Assembly (NCBI GenBank): GCA_031418775.1
Contig: JANOJN010000311.1
Location: 1-42,818 of the forward strand
From: JANLQX01 sp031418775
GTDB lineage: Bacteria > Actinomycetota > Acidimicrobiia > Acidimicrobiales > JANYDT01
Reading direction: 5' to 3'
DNA length: 42,818 nucleotides
Made by a program: the position numbers and the translations under genes. Below are positions 8,983 to 16,024 of this stretch, in pieces; within the stretch, counting starts at the first letter, position 1, and the number at the start of each line of letters is the position of its first letter. The notes under the pieces were generated by a model that did not search any database, was not told the DNA's origin, and was given only the letters and a program-made list of their open reading frames with translations.

Positions 8983-9819
8983 TTACTCCTTTACCGCGCC
9001 GGCGAATGACAGCGAACGGCCGATCGTGCGGGAGATGACGGCGTAGAGAAGTACGGCAGGCACGGAGTAGATGATGGCGAATGCGGCAACGCGTCCGAAG
9101 TACACGCCGCCGAGGCTGTTGAAGTAGTTGTAGATCGAAACCGACGCCGTCTGCTTGTCCGAGCTGGAGAAGAGGATGAAGGGCACGAAGAAGTTCCCCC
9201 AGTTCCCGATGAACGCGAAAATGAACAGGACGATCATTCCGGGCCTCACGAGCGGGAGGAGCACCCGCGTGATCACCTGCAAAGTGCTCGCTCCGTCGAC
9301 ACGTGCCGCCTCCTCGAGGGAGACGGGCACACCATCGATGAAGTTCTTCGCCAGCCAGATGGCGAACGGCAGCGATGTGGCCCCCATGAAGACGGCGACT
9401 GCAGCACGCGAGTCGATCAGATTGAGCTCGGCGAACAACCGGTATGTGGGGATCATGATGGCCAGGATCGGTAGCCCGCTCGTCATCAGGATCAGATAGA
9501 GGAACGGCATCTTGAACCGCAGCTTGTACCGCGAAAGCGGATACGCACACAGGGTGGCGGCGACAACGGTCACGATCGAAGCCGTGACCGAGAGCACGAC
9601 GCTGTTGAGCAGCGGACGGATGACCTGCTCCCACGAGCCCATGCGTCGGAAGTTGTCGAGGCTCGGGTTGGTGGGTATTTCGAATCCCAGCTGGGCGACG
9701 CGGTTGAACGAGGCGGTGACCATCCAGAGCATCGGCCCGAGGAACGCCAGCATGATCACGATGAGGGCGGCGTTGGCGCCCACTCTTGCCTTGTTGCTCT
9801 GACGATGACGGTGCTGCAC
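8983..9819 (-). CDS. Carbohydrate ABC transporter inner-membrane permease, MalG type
   Basis: 278 residues with about six membrane segments. ISRTIGRSLSFAGAVKE forms the C-terminus and EEAARVDGASTLQVITRVLL, followed by PLVRPG, is the EAA loop that docks on the ATPase. This is the CUT1-type partner of the upstream permease, whose stop lies 1 bp before this start, so they are translationally coupled. Import would be powered by an ATPase encoded elsewhere, as no ATP-binding gene is in this operon; shared MsmX-type ATPases are known for CUT1 systems. The substrate cannot be read; sugars or sugar alcohols are usual. Confidence 0.85.
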   Translation of the reverse strand: MQHRHRQSNKARVGANAALIVIMLAFLGPMLWMVTASFNRVAQLGFEIPTNPSLDNFRRMGSWEQVIRPLLNSVVLSVTASIVTVVAATLCAYPLSRYKLRFKMPFLYLILMTSGLPILAIMIPTYRLFAELNLIDSRAAVAVFMGATSLPFAIWLAKNFIDGVPVSLEEAARVDGASTLQVITRVLLPLVRPGMIVLFIFAFIGNWGNFFVPFILFSSSDKQTASVSIYNYFNSLGGVYFGRVAAFAIIYSVPAVLLYAVISRTIGRSLSFAGAVKE

Positions 9820-9820
9820 G

Positions 9821-10732
9821 CTATTCCCCCTTTCCCGGTCGCAGCGCGAACACGTACAGCAGCGAGAGAAGTCCGCCGAAGCCGAGCAGCACGACCGAGA
9901 TAGCTGTCCCGTACCCGAGCTCGCCGAACTGGAACGCCTTGTGGTACATCAGCATCGGCAGCGTCTCGCTCTCGTTGCCCGGGCCGCCGCCGGTGAGCAC
10001 GAAGATCATTGTGAACACCGACATCGTCGGCAGCGTGATGAGCATGAGGTTGGTGAACGCAGTTCGGCGGAGCTGCGGCGCCACGACGTGGCGGAGCACG
10101 CGTGTGTAGCTGGCACCGTCGATCTCGGCGGCGTCGATCAATTCCTCCGGGATATCTCCAAGCGCGGCCGAGTACACGAGCATGGAGAACGCCGTGGCCC
10201 GCCATATGTCCGCCAGTATCACCCCGATCATCGGTTGGTTCACCAGCACCTGTTGCTCCGGAAGATGGAAGAACCGAAGCACGACGTTGAGCACCCCGTT
10301 CTCGTTCAAAAACGAGGTCCACATGAATCCGGGGACGATCTCGGGGAACACGTAGGCGGCGAGCACCGTGACCCCGACGGAGGTTCGGATCAGGCGACCG
10401 CGTTTCTGCATCAGCAGGGCGAGAGCGAGGCCGAGCAGATTCTGGCCGATCAGGGCCGACCCGATGACGAAGATAAGGGTGAGCCAGACGGCTTTCGGGA
10501 AATCATCGGACCCGAACAGCTTGGTGAAGTTGTCGAGCCCGACGAATCTTGGCTCTTTGGCCTCGATACCCGTGAGGCGGGTGTTCGTCAGCGAAAGGTA
10601 AGCGGCGTAGCCGATCGGAACGGCCAGAAACGATCCGAGGAGCACAATCGCCGGCGCCATCGGGATCGCCCAGCGTGCGCTCCGGCGGAGAGAGCCCTTC
10701 CGGACCCCATCCGCCGTAGCCGGGGACCTCAC
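9821..10732 (-). CDS. Carbohydrate ABC transporter inner-membrane permease, MalF type
   Basis: 303 residues: a basic N-terminus (MRSPATADGVRKGSLRRSAR), a first membrane helix, then FVGLDNFTKLF, a segment typical of CUT1 MalF-like permeases, and the EAA loop IDAAEIDGASYTRVLRHVVA. It pairs with the downstream MalG-type permease to form the pore. It starts immediately after the stop of the binding-protein gene, consistent with one transcript from the 12.2-kb promoter region. The frame is intact with no unusual residues. Confidence 0.85.
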   Translation of the reverse strand: MRSPATADGVRKGSLRRSARWAIPMAPAIVLLGSFLAVPIGYAAYLSLTNTRLTGIEAKEPRFVGLDNFTKLFGSDDFPKAVWLTLIFVIGSALIGQNLLGLALALLMQKRGRLIRTSVGVTVLAAYVFPEIVPGFMWTSFLNENGVLNVVLRFFHLPEQQVLVNQPMIGVILADIWRATAFSMLVYSAALGDIPEELIDAAEIDGASYTRVLRHVVAPQLRRTAFTNLMLITLPTMSVFTMIFVLTGGGPGNESETLPMLMYHKAFQFGELGYGTAISVVLLGFGGLLSLLYVFALRPGKGE

Positions 10733-12229
10733 TTAGCCGGCGAAGTGTTCTTTGCCGACGACGCCCGGCATCTCCGCGTTGTACTTGTCGGCGGCCTCTT
10801 GCGGCGAGAGCTGGTTGAAGGCAACCTTCTCGACGATGTCGGAGAGCAGCGCCCAGTTCTTGTCGGACTGCTCGGTGCTCGGGATGTACTTGGCGTACTG
10901 CAGCATGGCGCTGAACTCCGGGATCGTCGGCCGATCGGCGTAGGTCGGGTCGGCGGCCACATCGGTACGCACGGCAAGCTGCCCGGAACGCAGGGAGAAG
11001 CCAACCGAGATGTCCTTGTTGCTGGCGAACTTGATGAACTCCATGGCCAGGTTCGGCGACTTGGTTCCCTTGACGACGGCGAACCCGCCGCCCTTGTAGC
11101 CGATGGTCACCTTGCCGCCGGGGTTCTGCGTGGGCATCGTGGCGATACCGAGACGATCACCCCACTCGGTCCATTCGTTCGGTCCACCCTTGACCCAAGC
11201 AAACGACATCCAGTTGCCGTCCGGGACGAACCCGAGCTTGGCTTCCTTCATCCACGGACCGATGAACGACCAGACGTTGGGGCTGAGCACATCGGCCTTC
11301 TTGGCGGTCAGACCGTCTTTGTAGAAGTCCTGCATGAACGCCATCGAGTCGACGAAGCCCTTGCCGGCCGGCAGCCACTTGTTGGTCTTGAAGTCGAAAA
11401 GCGAATCGCCCGTTCCGTAGAGGAGTGGGAGGAACGTCTTGCCGATGGCGTCGATCGCCCCCGACGCCTTCCCGGCATAGAGGTGGGCAGGAATGGCGCC
11501 AGGTACCTTGGCCTTTATGGTTTCGGCGGCGGTGCGAAGGTCGGCCCAGGATTGCGGATCCCACTTCTCGGGAAGGCCGGCCTTGGCGAAGACGTCCTTG
11601 TTGTACCAGATGCCGATGTCATTGGAGGCCTGCGGGATGTAATACGTCTTCCCGTCGAACGCCTTTGCTCCTTCACGGATGGCTTCCGGGTACATCGTCG
11701 TCCATTCGTCCCAGGAACTCAGCGCCGAGTCGATGGGCAGCAGGTAGTCCGCCTTGACGTCGGCATCCACGAAGCTCGCGGTCGTCGGAATGATGTCCGG
11801 CAGGTCTTTGCCCGACTGGAGCCGGAGCTGGGTCTTGGTCCGGAAGGCATCGTCGGCCGCGACCTCGGACTGCAGGTTGATCTTCACCCCCGGGTTTGCT
11901 GCCTCGAAACCGGTCTTGGCGGCCTGGAGCGTGGCCTCGGGTTCGGGCCAGTCGCCGGTCTTGTTGTAGCTGATCGTCAATTCCTGCGGTTCGTTGGACG
12001 CCGGAGCCGCGGCTTCAGTGACGGCGGCGGCCGCGGTTTCGGCGGCGGCCTGCGTTTCCGCGACCGGAGCGGCTGTTTCGACGGCGGCAACTGTGGTTTC
12101 GGCGGCGGCCTGCGTTTCGGTGACGGCCACCGTGGTGTCACTCGACTTCTTGTCGGAGCTACAGGCGACAAGGCCGAGTACGGCGATGAGCGATGCAGCC
12201 GCTCGCAGACGAATCGATGATCGATGCAT
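10733..12229 (-). CDS. Extracellular solute-binding lipoprotein of the sugar-type ABC importer
   Basis: 498 residues from ATG 12229, chosen because GGGGGAACC precedes it and the signal peptide starts here (a start at 12256 would add nine residues). The lipobox ends LGLVAC, with the lipidated Cys at 23. A low-complexity Ala/Thr/Glu linker (about residues 30-80, with repeated TQAAAET) would lift the domain from the membrane. The periplasmic-binding fold begins at ELTISYNKTGDWPEPEATLQ and contains GIWYNKDVFAKAGLP, a hallmark of family 1 sugar-binding proteins. It should capture substrate outside the membrane and deliver it to the two permeases. The ligand is unknown; no hydrolase gene is adjacent. 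Confidence 0.85.
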   Translation of the reverse strand: MHRSSIRLRAAASLIAVLGLVACSSDKKSSDTTVAVTETQAAAETTVAAVETAAPVAETQAAAETAAAAVTEAAAPASNEPQELTISYNKTGDWPEPEATLQAAKTGFEAANPGVKINLQSEVAADDAFRTKTQLRLQSGKDLPDIIPTTASFVDADVKADYLLPIDSALSSWDEWTTMYPEAIREGAKAFDGKTYYIPQASNDIGIWYNKDVFAKAGLPEKWDPQSWADLRTAAETIKAKVPGAIPAHLYAGKASGAIDAIGKTFLPLLYGTGDSLFDFKTNKWLPAGKGFVDSMAFMQDFYKDGLTAKKADVLSPNVWSFIGPWMKEAKLGFVPDGNWMSFAWVKGGPNEWTEWGDRLGIATMPTQNPGGKVTIGYKGGGFAVVKGTKSPNLAMEFIKFASNKDISVGFSLRSGQLAVRTDVAADPTYADRPTIPEFSAMLQYAKYIPSTEQSDKNWALLSDIVEKVAFNQLSPQEAADKYNAEMPGVVGKEHFAG

Positions 12230-12844
12230 TGGTTCCCCCGGAATGATGAGCGCCATGCTCTCTGCCAGACGCTTTGGCGAGTATGACAGCGCAGAGACAA
12301 TATTGATAGGGCAAATATATGATGACGTAAGTTGGAGTGCTCCCTCGATGACCCGCCATTTCCGGACGCCGGCGCCGCCGGGCAGGTCTCATCGGGCGCC
12401 AGCAGCTGGATCACTCTGGGATCTACAGGTCGCGCCGCTGCAGCGCAGCAAGAACGTGCCCCCAAGGCAATGAACATTCCGACTCCGCTGGAAAGGCCAG
12501 CGGCTCAATGACAGGCGCCCAGGGCCGAGCGGCGACGCACGTCTGGCTCGCGCTATCGATCACGGTCGTATCGAAGTGGTCAGGTCTCGCGAGACACTCG
12601 GCGAGGTCAAATCGATCGGGACGAATCGCGAGTAATGCTGCTCCCTCGTCTGGTGAGTCGACGGGTTCCCCGAACGCTCGGGGAAAGGTCCATAGATCGC
12701 CGGGTGTGAAGCCGTCGGTTGCGGTATCCGCTCGATAACGGTAATGTTATGCAATGGTTTCGCACGAGTGGTCGACATGTTCGACGAACACCAACGAGCC
12801 ATAGACGCCGCTACCGAGAAATCAACAAGAAAGGCAAAGCGATC
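12230..12844. other. Promoter region of the ABC operon plus a possible decayed RelE/HigB toxin
   Basis: 12230-12550 is AT-richer than its surroundings (ATATATGATGAC near 12315) and should hold the promoter of the leftward ABC operon; no clean -35/-10 pair was found. Toward the XRE gene, + strand pieces read IEVVRSRETLGEVKS, FPERSGKG and ITVMLCNGFARVVDMF in changing frames with stops. They faintly recall RelE/HigB toxins (LPxSxxxGLWELR, VVLLHGFxKKT). The toxin reading is weak and rests only on position and scattered motifs. Confidence 0.25.
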
Positions 12845-13277
12845 ATGAGTTTGAAAAGTTGGGAAGAAAAAAGTTCTCAGCGTCGAGGGTGCAGCGAAAC
12901 GCGTTGCCAAGATCGAGGACGAACTTCGATTGGCCGCCGGGATTACAGCGTTGCGCGAACGTGCCGGTGTGACGCAACGTGAACTGGCCGATCGCATGGG
13001 AGTGTCGCAACCGCGGATCGTCGCGATCGAGAAGTCAAGAAACGTCACGATCGGTGTGCTCGACGCGTATGTAAGCGCGCTTGGTGGTCGTCTCGAAGTG
13101 TCGGTTGTGCGAGCAGACCGTCGCACTCGCTTGCTCGGTGTGTCGACGACCCCGCGGGATGACTCTGCGAAATCTAGTTCGCCTAACGCGTTAAACCATC
13201 GTTCCAGGAAACGGGCCGACTCTGCGGAGTCAGCGGAAAAGCCGATGGGAAAGACCCTGCTCGGCGGAACCAAATGA
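12845..13277 (+). CDS. XRE-family antitoxin-like regulator with a frameshift in an A-run
   Basis: The helix-turn-helix VTQRELADRMGVSQPRIVAI lies in an intact frame from about 12890, and a start-less pipeline would begin it at the TTG at 12930. The better start is ATG 12845, with GAAAGG upstream: MSLKSWEEK, then after one surplus A in the run of six A near 12866-12871, VLSVEGAAKRVAKIEDELRL joins the HTH frame. The shape (short N-terminal helix region, XRE domain, SALGGRLEVSVV) is that of HigA-type antitoxins. The C-terminal 40 residues are Ser/Arg-rich and unlike the family. It ends 31 bp before the right tRNA-Gly repeat. Either a pseudogene or a sequencing indel is possible. Confidence 0.6.
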
Positions 13278-13300
13278 CACAAACCAACCGATGTCATAGC

Positions 13301-13347
13301 CTTGCCAAGGTGAGGGTCGCGGGTTCGAATCCCGTCTTCCGCTCCAA
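13301..13347 (+). repeat. tRNA-Gly(GCC) 3'-half, att-like repeat, right copy
   Basis: 13309-13347 is identical to 979-1017. The copy extends further left into a glycine anticodon loop (TTGCCAA, anticodon GCC), followed by GGTGA, T arm, acceptor strand CTTCCGC, T and CCA. The 5' anticodon-stem strand and D arm are absent, so this is a 3'-half tRNA left by integration, not a working tRNA. It marks the right boundary of the 12.3-kb module 1018-13308. Confidence 0.8.
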
Positions 13348-13362
13348 GCAAAAATCGCAGAT

Positions 13363-13386
13363 CAGGCACTCTTTCATGGGTGCCTG
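13363..13386 (+). terminator. Hairpin terminator after the tRNA-Gly 3' half
   Basis: Perfect 7-bp arms CAGGCAC (13363-13369) and GTGCCTG (13380-13386) with a 10-nt loop, followed within 4 nt by GTTTT. It sits 16 bp after the tRNA-like CCA, as a tRNA terminator would. It probably belonged to the original tRNA-Gly transcription unit. Confidence 0.55.
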
Positions 13387-13838
13387 TCGCGTTTTCCGGG
13401 GTCCTGCTCTGCCCATGATTTCCGTGTCTCGTGCCACTGTCGTGCCACTTTGAGAAGCATCCGGGGCAACGAAGGGTGCCAGTCGGACTATTCCGGTCCG
13501 CGGTCGATGTCCGTGCGCCGCGTAACGTTCAGGCGTGGCGGAGCCGTTGCGATTGGAAATTGAAGCGATCGAGGCCCGATCGGTGACGGCCGATCTCGTG
13601 ATTGAACTCAGTAGACGTCATCAAGGGTGACCCTTCGAACGGCCTCACGTCGTTGCGGATCCGAACGAGTGCTTCGACTCGTGTTGCGACTTACAACGTG
13701 CGGGTGTTCGGCGCAAGCGGTTCCTTCAACCACTCGGTGACGACAGCCGAGCCCGGCGGAACCTTCATGAACCGACGGGCAGTTCCAACGGTCGGTGGAC
13801 GGAGTGTGATTGCGCGACAAGACCGGCGTTGAAGCCAT
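13387..13838. other. 450-bp region without a convincing gene
   Basis: A short frame near 13537 (EPLRLEIEAIEARSVTADLV, then IELSRRHQG and stop) resembles the opening of some small enzymes but ends after about 30 codons. Frames farther on have no domain. The minus strand contains a GTGGTTGAAGG patch recalling a tRNA-Ser D arm, but no cloverleaf can be drawn. It is probably decayed DNA next to the integration site. Confidence 0.35.
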
Positions 13839-14693
13839 GTGTCGGAATGCTTTACTGGCACCGTGACGGACGACTCAGAATTCGATGACAAGCATCGCCG
13901 TGCATTGTTCAGCGCTCATGCCGAGGCTTACGGGGATGGTCGTCCCGGTTATCCGTCGGCGGTGTTTGACTACCTTCAAACGACGTGCGGTCTTCGCCCA
14001 GGGTGCGAGGTGCTGGAGATCGGTCCTGGTGCTGGGCAGGCCACAGGGCCCTTGCTCGACGCAGGAGCACAGGTTCTGGCGGTTGAGGTCGGCGACGCGT
14101 TCGCATCAATTCTCCGCGAGAGATTCGAGAGCCGCCGATTTGAGGTGAGACAGGGCGAGTTCGAGACCGTTGATCTTGACCCAGAGGCTTTCGATCTTGT
14201 TGCTGCAGCCACTTCGTTCCATTGGGTCTCTCCCCAGCCGGGTCTTGATCGAGTCGCCCGTCTCCTCAGGCCCGGTGGATCCGTCGCCCTCTGGTGGAAT
14301 CACTTTGGCGACCCAAGTCGCTTCGATCCCTTTCGCGAGGCCGTGCAGCCCGTACTCGAGCGGCACGTGCCTCAGTTTGCCGAGTCCGCTGGCATCGGCG
14401 GGGCCGGCATCGGCGCGCACCCCTACGCGCTCGACGTAGGCGCGCGTACGGACGAGATCAACAGCAACGGGAGGTTCGGGCCCGTCGAGCACGTACTGGT
14501 TCCTTGGACGGCGAACCAGACCGCAGATCAGATGCAACAGTTTCTCAGTTCTTTCTCCAATTGGATGGCACTCGATGCCATGGCACGAACGGATCTCTTA
14601 CACGCGGTCGGTGATCTCATCGACACCAGATTCGGTGGCGCTGTGGATCGTCCATTCCTTACTGCGATCTACACCGCTCGACGGCTTGGCTAG
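13839..14693 (+). CDS. Class I SAM-dependent methyltransferase
   Basis: 284 residues from GTG 13839; a GTG at 13863 is an alternative. Motif I, CEVLEIGPGAGQATGPLLDA, binds S-adenosylmethionine; VLAVEVGDAF is the acidic-loop strand and FDLVAAATSFHWVSPQPGLD followed by LLRPGGSVALWWN are motifs II and III of the Methyltransf_11 group. It would methylate a small molecule in the cytoplasm; the substrate is not indicated. The frame is intact, in contrast to the decayed DNA on both sides, and it stands alone with no co-oriented partner. Confidence 0.85.
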   Translation: MSECFTGTVTDDSEFDDKHRRALFSAHAEAYGDGRPGYPSAVFDYLQTTCGLRPGCEVLEIGPGAGQATGPLLDAGAQVLAVEVGDAFASILRERFESRRFEVRQGEFETVDLDPEAFDLVAAATSFHWVSPQPGLDRVARLLRPGGSVALWWNHFGDPSRFDPFREAVQPVLERHVPQFAESAGIGGAGIGAHPYALDVGARTDEINSNGRFGPVEHVLVPWTANQTADQMQQFLSSFSNWMALDAMARTDLLHAVGDLIDTRFGGAVDRPFLTAIYTARRLG

Positions 14694-15198
14694 CCCGCCG
14701 TCCACCCACTCCCGACCGGCCCTCACAACAACCGGGACTGGCCGCCAGCTGTCTCCCCCCGCACGCGCCCGGTGGCGCCGCCGGCGTCGCTGCACCACAC
14801 CGCCCGATATCCGGCGCTTATACGGGTGATCTCGGGCCGAGTCGCGCTCCGAGCGTTCGATCGTGGGGGAGGTGCGAGGTCCGCGACGGGTCGGAACTCC
14901 CGCGACACCTTTGCCGACGATCGGCCGTCGGGCTTTCGTCGCGACGGGCGTCGGGACCGCTCGTATGGGTTGTTACCGAGTGGCAGGTGGAAATAGTTCA
15001 CTCCGAACCGCCCGGAGGGACGGAGCGAACGAGAGCGGCCACCCCGCACACTCCCGGCGCGATGCAGCGGCGGTAGTAAGCACGCATAGGGCCGGAGCCG
15101 TGCGCCCCTCGTCGGTGGACTCGGGATTCCGTGGGGGTGTGTCCGGTTCCTGTTTGACGGTGGGGGTCCGCGTTCATCTGCCCCGAGGGAGGCCCGTC
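14694..15198. other. About 500 bp without a recognisable gene
   Basis: GC-rich sequence with only composition-driven open frames on both strands. No RNA gene signature (RNase P, tmRNA, 6S) or tRNA could be recognised. An IS481 transposase start follows at 15199, so part of this stretch may be the left end of that element. Confidence 0.4.
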
Positions 15199-15255
15199 GT
15201 GTTGGTGGAGCTCACTGCTGTGGAACAACGGTTGAAGGCGGTTCTCGAAGTCTGA
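15199..15255 (+). pseudogene. IS481-type transposase N-terminal stub
   Basis: From GTG 15199 the frame reads VLVELTAVEQRLKAVLEV and stops. This matches the first residues of IS481-family transposases (VELSVVEQRYxAVLxV, before the helix-turn-helix). Only 18 codons remain; the rest of the element is gone. Confidence 0.5.
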
Positions 15256-15420
15256 ATCGGCAGACCTGTCGTGGGTCAGGGGTTGGCCGGTCATGACGTC
15301 GATTGGACCAGTCGGAGCCGATTGGCACGGCGGGGCCGGGACGTTTTGCTCTAGCGTCACGGGAGTGTGCTGCGCACGATCAATATGCCGCTCACCCTGA
15401 GCTGGCGGAGAGCGGTCACG

Positions 15421-15693
15421 ATGCCTTGGGACAACGGATGGCATGACGGCAGGGGTGGTTGGGGTTGGCTAGTCATGTTGATGGTCATGGTGCCGTTCTG
15501 GGTCGGAGTCGTTTGGCTCATCATGAGTGCGGTCCGCCCGGGAGGACTGAACCGGTCATCGGTGCCGCCTACTCCGCCGGTGTTGGCTTCCGGACCCGAA
15601 GACGTGCTGCACGACCGATTCGCTCGCGGCGAGATCGAGGTCGAGGAGTATCACCACCGACTTGACGCGATGCGTGCCAAACGCCCTGTGTGA
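15421..15693 (+). CDS. Small SHOCT-domain membrane protein
   Basis: 90 residues from ATG 15421: a Gly/Trp-rich start (MPWDNGWHDGRGGWGW), one membrane helix (LVMLMVMVPFWVGVVWLIM), a short linker and a C-terminal SHOCT motif, DVLHDRFARGEIEVEEYHHR. SHOCT motifs are short helical tails common in actinobacterial membrane proteins, thought to mediate oligomerisation. A longer in-frame start at 15367 adds unrelated residues. A paralogue with the same layout lies at 33295-33612. The function is unknown; both copies sit next to stress or metal genes. Confidence 0.75.
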   Translation: MPWDNGWHDGRGGWGWLVMLMVMVPFWVGVVWLIMSAVRPGGLNRSSVPPTPPVLASGPEDVLHDRFARGEIEVEEYHHRLDAMRAKRPV

Positions 15694-15725
15694 GTTTCTC
15701 GGCTCGGCGTCCGACCCCTTTCCGG

Positions 15726-15846
15726 TCAGGACTTCAATAGCCGCTCGATCGCTTTCGTGGCTTCGGCGATCTTCTCGTCTCCTTCGGGGCCTCCGGTCGA
15801 CATGGCGCTCGAAACGCAGTGGCGAAGGTGCTCGTCGAGGAGGTCG
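15726..15846 (-). pseudogene. CsoR-family metal-sensing repressor, C-terminal fragment
   Basis: The minus strand encodes NRRDLLDEHLRHCVSSAM, then EKIAEATKAIERLLKS and stop. The LLDEHLRHCV segment carries the His-Cys pair (HxxxHC pattern) that with an upstream Cys forms the Cu(I) site of CsoR/RcnR repressors. The N-terminal half, including the first Cys, is missing: beyond about 15847 the DNA instead encodes, on the + strand, a P-type ATPase scrap. The original repressor of the neighbouring metal ATPase may thus have been lost. Confidence 0.7.
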
Positions 15847-15847
15847 C

Positions 15848-15903
15848 GTCGGTTCGGATACTGCGTTGGCTCAGATGGCTCGGCTCGTCGAAGAGGCACA
15901 CGT
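15848..15903 (+). pseudogene. P-type metal ATPase actuator-domain scrap
   Basis: VGSDTALAQMARLVEEAH is a near copy of the segment VGADTALAQIVKLVQEAQ in the complete ATPase at 16025 (near residues 375-392). It has no start, no flanking ATPase sequence and is joined directly to the CsoR fragment. It therefore records a deletion or recombination between an older metal-ATPase gene and its repressor region. Confidence 0.65.
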
Positions 15904-16024
15904 CGGAGTACGCATTCCCCACCGTGCGATCAGTACTGACCACGGATGTGGGCCCGAGTGTGCTGGACGAAACTGGTGTAACTGAGGGCGAAGACCTAGC
16001 GCGCTGCGTACGACCGGGAGAAAC

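Noticed and set aside
9941..12220. 759-codon plus-strand frame opposite the ABC genes
   Set aside because: Antisense shadow of the permease and binding-protein genes; low-complexity, no domain.
12866..12871. Programmed frameshift at the A-run in the XRE gene
   Set aside because: No stimulating structure or conserved slippery heptamer; a simple indel is likelier.
13301..13347. Functional tRNA-Gly gene
   Set aside because: No D arm or 5' acceptor strand; the anticodon stem cannot pair fully.
12560..13369. Minus-strand frame with GAEDGIRTRDPHLGK
   Set aside because: Same tRNA-antisense artefact from the right repeat; the rest is antisense to the XRE gene and shows no domain.
13660..13760. Possible tRNA-Ser on the minus strand (GTGGTTGAAGG patch)
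   Set aside because: No anticodon stem, T arm with TTCGA or acceptor pairing could be found.
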